A stretch of DNA of 21,321 nucleotides from a virus. Position numbers and translations under genes: made by a program. Below the pieces are notes generated by a model. That model saw only the letters and a program-made list of their open reading frames with translations, was not told the DNA's origin and did not search any database. Position 1 is the stretch's first letter. Every line of letters begins with the position of its first letter. Below, one piece after another: positions 1-7,114 of this stretch. The stretch lies in the IMG/VR virus record IMGVR_UViG_3300006810_000484, positions 1-21,321 of that record, one strand, 5' to 3'.

Positions 1-1611
1 AATTTACTACAAGAAGGTCAATTAACTGTTATTCAAATATTTAATGCAACGACCACTTGGAGTCCACCAACAGGTGTGTCTGAAATTAATTATCTAGTAG
101 TTGCAGGAGGCGGTGGAGGAGGAACAAATCGTGGAGGTGGTGGAGGTGCTGGTGGTTTTAGAACAGGCACTGCTTTATCCGTTTCCTCTAGCACAGTTTA
201 CACGTTAACTATCGGAGCAGGTGGTGGGGCAAATGGTCCTGCTGGCGGTGCTGTTGGTAGCGATGGAGTTGCTTCTTCGATTGGTAGTCCAGCTTCTATA
301 TCCTCCGCAGGTGGCGGTGGCGGTGGTGGTGGAACAGCAGGTTCTGCTACTGTTGGTCGTGACGGAGGTTCTGGTGGCGGTGGTGGTCAAGGAACTACAG
401 GTAGAGCAGGTGGTTCTGGAAACACTCCTTCGGTTAGTCCCTCTCAGGGAAGTAATGGTGGAGCAGGTGCAACAAATGCAGGAAATATAGGAGCAGCAGG
501 TGGTGGCGGTGGAGCAGGAGCCGTAGGTGCAGCAGGTTCTGCTTCAAATAATGGAATTGGTGGAGCAGGTGGAAATGGAACAGCTTCAACCATTAGTGGT
601 AGTTCTGTAACTAGAGCAGGCGGTGGAGGTGGTGGTTCTTTCGTTTCACCAGCAGGAGCTGCAGCAGGTGGTTCAGGTGGAGGAGCCGCAGGTAGTGTAA
701 ATGATTCAGCCCCAAGTGCGGCTTCAGCAAATACTGGTGGCGGAGGCGGAGGCGGTGGTGGTCAATCTACGGGTGGACTAGGGTCTTCAGGTGGATCTGG
801 CGTTATTGTTGTCAGTTATACTACTTCAGGACTTGCTTCTTATACTTTTAACGCAACAGGTAAATGGGTTTGCCCTGTTGGTGTCACTGATATTTCTTAT
901 CTTGTTGTCGCAGGTGGTGCTGGTGGTGGAAACTGTGGTGGTGGCGGTGGAGCAGGAGGCTTTAGAACAGGAACAAGTTTAAGTGTTAGTGCTGGAACAG
1001 AGTACACAATAACAGTGGGTGCTGGTGGAGCAACAGGTACATTTGGAAATAACGCAGGGGCTTCAGGGGGTGACTCTTCGATTGGTAGCCCAGCTTCCAT
1101 AACTTCTTCTGGTGGTGGCGGGGGTGGTTCTAATGGTCCTTCTGCTGGTCAAGCTGGTGCAAATGGTGGTTCAGGTGGGGGAGGTTCTTCTTCTGGCGGT
1201 AGTGTAGCTGGTGGTTCGGGAAACACGCCTTCCGTAAGCCCTTCTCAGGGCAGCAATGGTGGAACAAATAATGGTAGTGAACCTTCCTTTGGTGGAGGAG
1301 GTGGCGGTGGAGCCGCTGCTGTAGGTGTTAATGGAAGCAGTACTGCTGGTGGTGCTGGAGGAGCAGGGACAGCTTCAACATTATCAGGTTCATCTGTAAC
1401 TAGAGCAGGTGGAGGCGGTGGAGGATCGCAAGCTAATGGTGGAGGTGCTGGCGGCTCTGGTGGTGGTGGTGCAGGAAATCATTCAGGAGTTGGAGTAGCA
1501 GGAACGGCTAACACTGGTGGTGGTGGTGGTGGTGGAGGAAGAAGTGGGGGTACTTTTTTCAATGGTAACGCAGGTGGCTCTGGCGTTGTTGTTATTAAAT
1601 TAGAAGAATAG
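1..1611 (+). CDS. Glycine-rich tail fibre/adhesin-like protein, 5' end outside window
   Basis: The frame is open from base 1, so the GTG at 76 is not a start: the codons before it read FNATTTWSPPTG, matching the beginning of the second repeat unit (FNATGKWVCPVG at 847). The visible 536 residues are two tandem units. Each opens with a Y-L-V-V-A-G-G motif, then GGFRTGT, SIGSPASI, GNTPSVSPSQGSNGG, SGSSVTRAGGGGGG and NTGGGGGGGG boxes, and closes with a GGSGV(I/V)V strand. Long Gly runs separate the boxes. This is the glycine-rich domain type seen in phage tail fibres and adhesins (Gly_rich_2-like in Pfam, from memory). It probably forms the distal, receptor-contacting part of a fibre. The residues before the first unit (NLLQEGQLTVIQI) do not resemble the end of a unit, so a different domain probably precedes it. 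Tail-fibre function is inference from composition and context; the glycine-rich domain call is firm. Confidence 0.8.
   Translation, partial: NLLQEGQLTVIQIFNATTTWSPPTGVSEINYLVVAGGGGGGTNRGGGGGAGGFRTGTALSVSSSTVYTLTIGAGGGANGPAGGAVGSDGVASSIGSPASISSAGGGGGGGGTAGSATVGRDGGSGGGGGQGTTGRAGGSGNTPSVSPSQGSNGGAGATNAGNIGAAGGGGGAGAVGAAGSASNNGIGGAGGNGTASTISGSSVTRAGGGGGGSFVSPAGAAAGGSGGGAAGSVNDSAPSAASANTGGGGGGGGGQSTGGLGSSGGSGVIVVSYTTSGLASYTFNATGKWVCPVGVTDISYLVVAGGAGGGNCGGGGGAGGFRTGTSLSVSAGTEYTITVGAGGATGTFGNNAGASGGDSSIGSPASITSSGGGGGGSNGPSAGQAGANGGSGGGGSSSGGSVAGGSGNTPSVSPSQGSNGGTNNGSEPSFGGGGGGGAAAVGVNGSSTAGGAGGAGTASTLSGSSVTRAGGGGGGSQANGGGAGGSGGGGAGNHSGVGVAGTANTGGGGGGGGRSGGTFFNGNAGGSGVVVIKLEE
40..846 (+). repeat. 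Tandem glycine-rich coding repeat, unit 1
   Basis: This is the first of two in-frame units of the glycine-rich protein, 807 nt (269 codons), starting at FNATTTW. It shares at least six conserved boxes with unit 2 in the same order, separated by Gly/Ala/Ser segments that differ between units. Confidence 0.75.
847..1611 (+). repeat. Tandem glycine-rich coding repeat, unit 2
   Basis: This is the second unit, 254 codons plus stop, starting at FNATGKW. The boxes SIGSPASI, GNTPSVSPSQGSNGG and SGSSVTRAGGGGGG are nearly identical to unit 1, while the connecting Gly-rich segments vary. The protein ends here with a short acidic tail (KLEE). Confidence 0.75.
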
Positions 1612-1621
1612 GGGAATATTT

Positions 1622-1876
1622 ATGGATGCTAAAATATATAGATTTTACGGGATAGATGTTGCGATGGAACTGTTAAGACCAAAAGCAAAGTGGGAGATAT
1701 CTAACAATGTATTTACTAGATGGGATGACCCACGACCTTGCCCAACAATCGAAGAAGTTTATGAGGTAATGGAGTTATCTAAAAAATTTGAAGATAAGAT
1801 AAATTCTATTTGGTTGCCTGAACAGATTAAAGCTTTAGAGAAAGAAGATGAAAAATTTGAAAAAGCTATGCATTAA
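1622..1876 (+). CDS. Small conserved phage protein (84 aa), function unknown
   Basis: This is an 84-residue acidic, mostly helical protein. An AGGGG ribosome-binding stretch lies just upstream in the tail of the preceding gene. The recognisable part is the central W-E-I-S-N-N-V-F-T-R-W-D-D-P-R-P-C-P-T segment (residues 24-42) followed by a helical I-E-E-V block. Similar small proteins with a W-x-D/E-P-R-P-C-P-T motif occur beside tail genes in marine phages (from memory); no biochemical role is known to me. Its stop overlaps the start of the oxygenase gene by one base (TAATG), so the two are probably translationally coupled. A chaperone or accessory role for the adjacent fibre is possible but unsupported. 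Confidence 0.75.
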   Translation: MDAKIYRFYGIDVAMELLRPKAKWEISNNVFTRWDDPRPCPTIEEVYEVMELSKKFEDKINSIWLPEQIKALEKEDEKFEKAMH

Positions 1877-2472
1877 TGATTTATAATTTATTTCCAACAC
1901 CTGTTGGGCATTACAAAATAGAAAGAGATTTAACCAGAGCAGAATTAAAATTTATTAACAAACAGGAGAAAAAACAAAACGAAGGAAACAAAACAAGTGT
2001 AGATCATTACGTTTTAAAAAATACTAAGTTATTGAAACTTAATACATTTTTAGAAGAATCTTTAAAGGATTATGTAGATCATACACTAAGTCCAGTTGAA
2101 GGTAATGATATATACATCACACAATCTTGGATTAATTATACAGAGGAAGGTGAGTATCATCACAAACACGCTCATCCTAACTCAATAGTTTCTGGAGTTT
2201 TTTATATAGATACTGACCCAAAAAGAGACAGGATTAATTTTTTTAACGAGGGTTATAAGATAATTCAGTTAGAAACAAAAGAATGGAACGCCTATAATTC
2301 ACAAAGCTGGTGGTACGAAACGGACATAGGAGACTTATATTTATTTCCTTCAAGCTTGCCACACAGTGTTTTTAAAGTTCCAGAAGGAAAAACAAGGATA
2401 AGTTTATCGTTCAATACTTTTGTAAAAGGAGCGATAGGTAGTGACGATAGATTAACAGAGTTAAAATTATAA
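1876..2472 (+). CDS. 2-oxoglutarate/Fe(II)-dependent oxygenase, TIGR02466-like
   Basis: This 198-residue protein has the size and layout of the phage 2OG-Fe(II) oxygenases grouped as TIGR02466/2OG-FeII_Oxy_5. The N-terminal LFPTPVG motif (residues 5-11) is typical. The metal site appears as H98-A-H100 in the segment HAHPNSIVSGVFYI, with the distal His at H163 (LFPSSLPHSV) and the 2OG-binding Arg at R174 (TRISLSFN). H-x-H in place of H-x-D is, as I recall, usual in this group. Such enzymes hydroxylate a substrate using O2 and 2-oxoglutarate; the substrate is unknown. The gene sits between the fibre gene and structural genes, as in marine T4-like and other phages, which suggests modification of a virion protein or a host product. 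The start overlaps the previous stop (TAATG). Confidence 0.88.
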   Translation: MIYNLFPTPVGHYKIERDLTRAELKFINKQEKKQNEGNKTSVDHYVLKNTKLLKLNTFLEESLKDYVDHTLSPVEGNDIYITQSWINYTEEGEYHHKHAHPNSIVSGVFYIDTDPKRDRINFFNEGYKIIQLETKEWNAYNSQSWWYETDIGDLYLFPSSLPHSVFKVPEGKTRISLSFNTFVKGAIGSDDRLTELKL

Positions 2473-2481
2473 GGATATAAG

Positions 2482-2859
2482 ATGGCACATTTTGCAGAGA
2501 TAGATTCAAACAGTTTAGTATTACGAGTAGTGGTAGTATCTAACGCTGACACGGCTCTTGCTGATGGCAAAGAAACGGAGAGTATTGGAATAGCTCACTG
2601 TCAAAAATTATTTGGTGGCACTTGGGTTCAGACCTCTTACAACGGCAACTTCCGCAAAAATTATGCAGGTGTTGGTAGTACTTATGATTCAACAAGAAAT
2701 GCTTTTTATTCACCAAAACCTTTTAACTCTTGGGTATTAAATGAAAGCACTTGTGTTTGGGAAGCTCCTGTTGCGTTACCTTCTGATTCAGGTGAGGGTG
2801 ATCCACCTAAGATGTACAGATGGGATGAAGATTCAACAAGCTGGGTAGTTGAAGAGTGA
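2482..2859 (+). CDS. Conserved phage protein (125 aa), WVQTSYN / YDSTRNAFY type
   Basis: This 125-residue protein starts at an ATG preceded by AAGGAT with 6-nt spacing. It opens with a short beta-rich stretch (MAHFAEIDSNSLVLRVVVVS) and then carries FGGTWVQTSYNGNFR, YAGVGSTYDSTRNAF and PKPFNSWVLNE segments. It ends with W-x-x-P and a second W-D-E-D-S-T-S-W-V-V tail. I recognise this pattern from hypothetical proteins in cyanophages and other marine phages, usually close to tail-fibre genes. The aromatic, repetitive beta signature suggests a small structural or fibre-associated protein, but no function is established to my knowledge. Confidence 0.8.
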   Translation: MAHFAEIDSNSLVLRVVVVSNADTALADGKETESIGIAHCQKLFGGTWVQTSYNGNFRKNYAGVGSTYDSTRNAFYSPKPFNSWVLNESTCVWEAPVALPSDSGEGDPPKMYRWDEDSTSWVVEE

Positions 2860-2862
2860 TAT

Positions 2863-3039
2863 ATGGAAACAGCAGAGATAATACAGGTTGTATCAAGTCT
2901 GTACCCGATAATAATAGGGTTAACAACTTTAATATTTATCTTGTCAAAAATATGGGTGGATGTAGAAGCACTGAAAGAACAAGTGAGACAACTGTTTGTG
3001 TTTCACAACAATGAGAAAGAAAAAGAAAAAGAGAAATGA
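2863..3039 (+). CDS. Small single-span membrane protein (58 aa)
   Basis: This short reading frame is easily missed. ATG at 2863 lies 3 nt after the previous stop, and its TGA overlaps the next ATG (ATGA at 3036-3039). The 58 residues comprise an N-terminal segment METAEIIQVVSSL, a hydrophobic span (about residues 13-31, with IIIGLTTLIFIL), and a helical cytoplasmic-like segment (VDVEALKEQVRQLF). The tail alternates Lys and Glu (EKEKEKEK). One membrane span plus a short coiled-coil-like charged tail is the plan of many small phage membrane or lysis accessory proteins. The tight placement in a coupled operon supports it being real. It could be a holin accessory or a membrane anchor for the next gene product, which also carries a membrane span. 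Confidence 0.7.
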   Translation: METAEIIQVVSSLYPIIIGLTTLIFILSKIWVDVEALKEQVRQLFVFHNNEKEKEKEK

Positions 3040-3521
3040 TAGACCCTATTACAGCATTTTCTGCAATTAAATCTGCTCACGCAGCAATAATGACTGCTGT
3101 CAAAATTGGGAAAGATGTCAGTAGTTTATCTAACGCTGCGGCTAAATATGCTAAAGGTGAAGCTGCACTTCAATCTCATAGTGAGGTAAAGAAGAAAGGT
3201 TTGTTAGCAAAACTAGGAATGGTTGAGAGTGATGCAATAGACTCGTTCTTCCGTAAGAAAGAGCAGGATGAGTTAAGAGATGAGTTAAGATCCGCATTCC
3301 AGTTGTACGGGAAGCCTGGGGCTTGGGAAGCGTTACAAGGAGAAATAGCTAGGGTTCGTGCTGAAAAAGCAAGAGAGTTTAAAAAAGAACTACTGCGTAA
3401 GAAGATGATCAAAGATATTTGTATTGCTGTTTTGATTGTTGCTATGTTTGCCGTAGCTGTTGCTTTATTTGGTTTTGTTTTTGTACAGAGCAGTGAGGTT
3501 GCCTATTATGACATTAACTAA
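3036..3521 (+). CDS. Tail-anchored phage protein (161 aa), function unknown
   Basis: The protein begins MIDPITAFSAIKSAHAAI and continues as amphipathic helix. It has a basic/acidic helical centre (KKKEQDELRDELRSAFQLYG, then W97) and a Lys/Arg-rich helix, and ends with a strong hydrophobic span at about residues 127-149. Only about a dozen residues follow the span, so it is tail-anchored. Proteins with the same plan (MIDP start, RDELR..YG.PG motif, C-terminal span) occur in marine cyanophages and pelagiphage-like contigs, generally as hypothetical proteins (from memory). The start overlaps the stop of the 58-aa membrane protein (ATGA), and the gene's end overlaps the next gene by 14 nt. A membrane role in virion assembly or lysis is plausible but not shown. 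Confidence 0.8.
   Translation: MIDPITAFSAIKSAHAAIMTAVKIGKDVSSLSNAAAKYAKGEAALQSHSEVKKKGLLAKLGMVESDAIDSFFRKKEQDELRDELRSAFQLYGKPGAWEALQGEIARVRAEKAREFKKELLRKKMIKDICIAVLIVAMFAVAVALFGFVFVQSSEVAYYDIN
3495..3498 (+). promoter_or_regulatory. Shine-Dalgarno GAGG deciding the 3508 start
   Basis: GAGG lies 9 nt before ATG 3508, inside the end of the upstream gene. This places the start of the propeller-like protein at MTLTKLQFRPG rather than at an in-frame TTG at 3460, which would add 16 residues unlike the family N-terminus. Confidence 0.65.
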
Positions 3522-5394
3522 ATTGCAATTTAGACCAGGGATAAACAGAGAAACAACATCGTATTCTAATGAAGGTGGTTGGTATGACTGCGATAAGGTA
3601 CGATTTAGATCAGGTGTGCCTGAGAAAATAGGTGGTTGGGTAAGAGAAAGCAGCAATCAGTTCTTGGGAACTGCTAGGGCTATGCATACTTTTGTTGGAT
3701 TAGACGGCACTCAGTATATGGGTTTGGGAACCAACCTTAAATATTATATTGATGAGGGTGGTTCGTTAAACGATATAACTCCGATTAGAGCTACAACAAG
3801 TGCAGGAGATCCTACCTTTGCGGCTGTCGATGGTTCTGCGGTTATCACAACCTCAGAAACAGGACATGGGGCAATCCAAGGTGACTTTGTGACCTTTAGT
3901 GATGCGGCTAGTCTTGGTGGTGCTATCACAGCAGCAGTGCTTAATCAAGAGTATGAGATTACAGAAATAGTTAATGCTAACAGTTATAAGTTTACAGCAA
4001 CAGCTACTGCCAATAGCTCTGATACAGGCAGTGGTGGTGGATCTACTGTTGCAGCTTATCAAATTAATATTGGTTTAGACACCAGTGTTGCAGGTAGTGG
4101 GTGGGGAGCAGGAACCTGGGGTCGAGGAACATGGGGTTCTAGTTCAAGTATTATTGCTTCTGGAGCGTCTTTGCGTCTTTGGAGTCACGATAATTTTGGC
4201 GAAGATATGTTGATAAACCCACGTAACGCTGGTATTTACTATTGGGACAGATCAGGTAATTCTGGATCTCCTTTTGGCAGGGCTGTTGAATTAGCAACTT
4301 TGGCAGGAGCAGATTCTACAACTCCAACTTTAGCGAATCAGGTATTAGTAAGCGATGTTGACAGACACATTATTGTCTTTGGCTGCGACCCAGAAGATGC
4401 GATAGGAACACAAGATCCTTTGCTTATTAGGTTTAGTGGGCAAGAGAGTTTAACAACGTGGACTACAGAAGCAAGCAATACAGCAGGTTCCATTAAGCTT
4501 GGAACAGGTTCTGAGATTGTTACGGCTATAGAAACAAAGCAAGGTGTGCTTGTTTTTACGGATGTAAGCTTACATGTTATGCGATACTTGGGACCACCAT
4601 TTACTTTTGGTATTACGCAGTTATCAAACAATATAACAATCATTGGACCGATGACGGCAAAGGCTGTTGATGATACTGTATATTGGATGGGTAAGAGAGA
4701 TTTCTATGTGTTCTCTGGAGGAGGTGTCCAGAAGATCCCTTGTTCTGTAAAGAGTTATGTCTTTAATGACTTTAATAATTCTCAAACAGAAAAATTCTTT
4801 GCGGCATCAAACAGTTCTTTTAATGAGATTATGTGGTTCTATTGTTCTTCATCTAGTGATGAGATAGATCGCTATGTCACGTATAACTACCAAGACCAGA
4901 TATGGTATTACGGCACTCTTACAAGGACAGCATGGGTTGATCGTGGTTTAGATGATTATCCTAGAGCAGCAGGGACAGATAACTACTTGTATTATCACGA
5001 GTTTTTACTTGATGATGGAAGCACAATTCCTGCTTCAGGTATATCATCTTATATAGAATCCTCTCAGTTAAGTATAGGAGAGGGTGAGAGGTTTGTTTCA
5101 GTATCACATGTTATACCAGATTTAACATTTGATGGCTCATCATCTGCATCTCCAAGTGCAACTTTTACTTTAAAAACAAGGAACTATCCTGGTGGAGAGT
5201 ACCTTCAAACAGAATCTAATGGGGTAACGCAGTCACAAGCAGAGACTTCAACATTAGTAGAACAGTACACAGAAGAGATCTATATGCGTCTAAGAGGTAG
5301 GTCTTTTGCCCTAAAAGTAGCCAGTGAAGACACGGAAGTGCAGTGGAGATTAGGCACACCTCGTGTTCATATTAGACCTGATGGTAGAAGATAG
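3508..5394 (+). CDS. Putative beta-propeller tail hub / DNA-stabilisation protein (P22 gp10- or T7 gp12-like)
   Basis: This 628-residue protein starts at ATG 3508. It opens LQFRPGINRETTSYSNEGGW followed by DKVRFRSGVPEKIGGW, a signature of a large family of phage head-tail or tail proteins. Downstream it is almost entirely beta-strand, with an insert of Ser/Thr/Gly repeats (about residues 100-190). The most diagnostic stretch runs from F350 (FTDVSLHVMRYLG) through ITIIGPMTAKAVDDTVYWMG to FYVFSGGGVQ near residue 411. That is the blade pattern seen in P22 gp10 and T7 gp12 nozzle proteins: 'force to zero, check the flag, show the screen'. In P22, gp10 plugs the portal-tail channel after packaging. 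Its position just before a set of ejection-type proteins fits that role. Fold-level homology is my inference; the family call is stronger than the exact function. Confidence 0.68.
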   Translation: MTLTKLQFRPGINRETTSYSNEGGWYDCDKVRFRSGVPEKIGGWVRESSNQFLGTARAMHTFVGLDGTQYMGLGTNLKYYIDEGGSLNDITPIRATTSAGDPTFAAVDGSAVITTSETGHGAIQGDFVTFSDAASLGGAITAAVLNQEYEITEIVNANSYKFTATATANSSDTGSGGGSTVAAYQINIGLDTSVAGSGWGAGTWGRGTWGSSSSIIASGASLRLWSHDNFGEDMLINPRNAGIYYWDRSGNSGSPFGRAVELATLAGADSTTPTLANQVLVSDVDRHIIVFGCDPEDAIGTQDPLLIRFSGQESLTTWTTEASNTAGSIKLGTGSEIVTAIETKQGVLVFTDVSLHVMRYLGPPFTFGITQLSNNITIIGPMTAKAVDDTVYWMGKRDFYVFSGGGVQKIPCSVKSYVFNDFNNSQTEKFFAASNSSFNEIMWFYCSSSSDEIDRYVTYNYQDQIWYYGTLTRTAWVDRGLDDYPRAAGTDNYLYYHEFLLDDGSTIPASGISSYIESSQLSIGEGERFVSVSHVIPDLTFDGSSSASPSATFTLKTRNYPGGEYLQTESNGVTQSQAETSTLVEQYTEEIYMRLRGRSFALKVASEDTEVQWRLGTPRVHIRPDGRR

Positions 5395-5422
5395 TGACAA
5401 TTTTCAACTCTAATGATATTCT
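5394..5422 (+). promoter_or_regulatory. Weak sigma70-like promoter candidate in the longest intergenic gap
   Basis: GTGACA at 5394-5399 matches TTGACA in five of six bases, and TATTCT at 5417-5422 matches TATAAT in four of six, with a 17-nt spacer. It sits in the only sizeable gap of the window (5395-5467). An 8-nt perfect palindrome, AGTTAACT, follows at 5435-5442. In an AT-rich genome such matches arise by chance, so this is only a candidate. Confidence 0.2.
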
Positions 5423-5467
5423 AAGGATAATGTTAGTTAACTTAACAAAGACAATTGGATAATTAAT

Positions 5468-7114
5468 ATGTACGAATTAGCACCACAAGCCAACCAATTA
5501 GCTAGTAAGGGTCGATACGGAGACTCGATGCTTGTTCATATGAACCCTGCTGAAGTAGGGATCATGAACGCTATGAGTGGCGATAAGATGACTATCAATC
5601 CAGATACCGGGCAACCCGAAGCGTTTGCTTTTCTGTTACCTTTATTAGGTGGATTAGCAGGAAGTGCATTAGGTGGAGCAGGGATGTTAGGTGGATTGGG
5701 TGCATTAGGTGCAGGAGCTATAGGAACAGGTCTTGGTAAGTTTGCTGAAACAGGAAGTTTAAAACAAGCATTATTATCTGGTGCTATGTCTTATGGTATT
5801 GGAAGTTTAGCTAAAGGAGCTATGGGTACTTTTGCAGACAAAGCGGCAGAAGCAGGAACAACAGGGTTTACACCTCTTACAGAATTAACAGGGGAGATTG
5901 GTACTACTTTCGGGGAAACAGTTGGTGATACCTTTGTAAGTGATGCAGCAAAAAAGGCATTTACAACAGGTTTTAATGAAACAAATCCTATTCTTTCTAA
6001 ACTTGTTACAAATCCTTTTAGTGCAACCCTTGGTGAAACGGGTGCAGGAATAGGAAGTGCGGTAGCTCCAGGTCTTCAATCACTAGCAGGATCTCTTGGC
6101 ACAGCAGCTGTTTTCCCTGAGTATCCTGAATTTAATGATAATCGTGAGATATATGATATACCAGAAGCTGCACCTCCTACACGCAGATTAAGAAGTATGC
6201 CTAGCGATTTTGCTCAAAATAATAGAGGTGAGTTTAGATTCTTTGAAGATCCAGCAAGAGAAAAAATTGGGGAAAGTGCAAGGAACTTCTTTCCTGAAGG
6301 ATCAACAGCAGATAGAGAAACAAAATACGCTCAATATGGTGGACCTGTCCGTATGGACTTAGGTGGTTTGCTAATGCCATCTCTGAGGGGTTCATCTCCT
6401 AGTCTATCATCAAGGATAGATCCAGTAACAGCAGGTAATGCACCAAAATCTTTTGATGGTATGATGAAGCAATTTGATCCTCAAGAAGTTTATGATAGGG
6501 GTGGTAAGCTTCCAGGTATAATGGGAAATTTCTTTGGTGTTAGTGACTTAGGAAGGTTCTCAGGTTTGAGTGACGAGGAATTGCTTCTTCTTAAAGAAAA
6601 GAAAAAAGCTAGAAGAATGCAAGAAGGTGGTGTTATTGAAGAAGGAATTGGTTCTATTCCTACAGACATGGTTCCAAGTGAATCTGTTATGGATGATGAC
6701 TCTATGAGATCAGAAGTAGCTTTAGAAGATAGTGCTAATGTCTTCAATGAAGGTGTTCAAGCTATTATGTGTGAAAGCGCAGCACCAAAAGAAGCCTTAA
6801 CAAGGTTTGTGGAAATGTATGGTATGGACAGATTGCATGAAGTTATATGTGAAGTTATATCTATCGCACAAGAAGGCGATGATATGGAAGGAACACTCAC
6901 TAAAGAAAATGAAGATGGAACTCCTGTAGCATTAAAAAAAGGTGGATCTGTTGATACTATACCAGCTTCTTTAGAGGGTAAGCAATCTTACCTCCTTGCA
7001 GAAAATGAATACATAATACCAGAACCAGTAGTACGGGCTGTTGGTGGTGGTAATGTTGATGCCGGGGCAGATGCTTTTGATAGATTTATTGAAAATGTTA
7101 AGGCAGTTGCTTAA
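5468..7114 (+). CDS. Putative internal virion / DNA-ejection protein, Gly/Ala-rich (548 aa)
   Basis: The N-terminus has a recognisable marine-phage signature: GRYGDSMLVHMNPAEV (residues 15-30) and MTINPDTGQPEAF (41-53). A long Gly/Ala/Leu-rich stretch follows (about residues 56-120) with GxxxG spacing, able to insert into membrane. The middle is low in order, with QYGGPVRMDLGGL and MQEGGVIEEG motifs. The C-terminus has GGSVDTIPASLEGKQSYLLA, then AENEYIIPEPVVRAVGGG and NVDAGADAFDRFI, a block I recall from many podovirus structural proteins. No enzymatic motif is seen. The gene starts a new transcript-like block after a 73-nt gap with a weak SD (GGAT, 7-nt spacing). Its context after a gp10-like hub and before other Ala/Gln-rich proteins supports an ejection protein, by inference. 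Its stop overlaps the next start (TAATG). Confidence 0.6.
   Translation: MYELAPQANQLASKGRYGDSMLVHMNPAEVGIMNAMSGDKMTINPDTGQPEAFAFLLPLLGGLAGSALGGAGMLGGLGALGAGAIGTGLGKFAETGSLKQALLSGAMSYGIGSLAKGAMGTFADKAAEAGTTGFTPLTELTGEIGTTFGETVGDTFVSDAAKKAFTTGFNETNPILSKLVTNPFSATLGETGAGIGSAVAPGLQSLAGSLGTAAVFPEYPEFNDNREIYDIPEAAPPTRRLRSMPSDFAQNNRGEFRFFEDPAREKIGESARNFFPEGSTADRETKYAQYGGPVRMDLGGLLMPSLRGSSPSLSSRIDPVTAGNAPKSFDGMMKQFDPQEVYDRGGKLPGIMGNFFGVSDLGRFSGLSDEELLLLKEKKKARRMQEGGVIEEGIGSIPTDMVPSESVMDDDSMRSEVALEDSANVFNEGVQAIMCESAAPKEALTRFVEMYGMDRLHEVICEVISIAQEGDDMEGTLTKENEDGTPVALKKGGSVDTIPASLEGKQSYLLAENEYIIPEPVVRAVGGGNVDAGADAFDRFIENVKAVA

Noticed and set aside
221-490. Leu/Val-rich frame within the glycine-rich gene
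   Set aside because: GGT/GGA runs read in another frame give Val/Leu-rich sequence; there is no start signal.
76-1608. Collagen-like domain
   Set aside because: Glycines do not follow a strict Gly-X-Y period and Pro is rare.
76-1611. GTG at 76 as the start of the glycine-rich gene
   Set aside because: The frame is open back to base 1, and the upstream codons encode the first part of repeat unit 1, so the true start lies outside the window.
3460-3507. TTG at 3460 as the start of the propeller-like gene
   Set aside because: It would add 16 residues unlike the family N-terminus; ATG 3508 has GAGG at a suitable distance.
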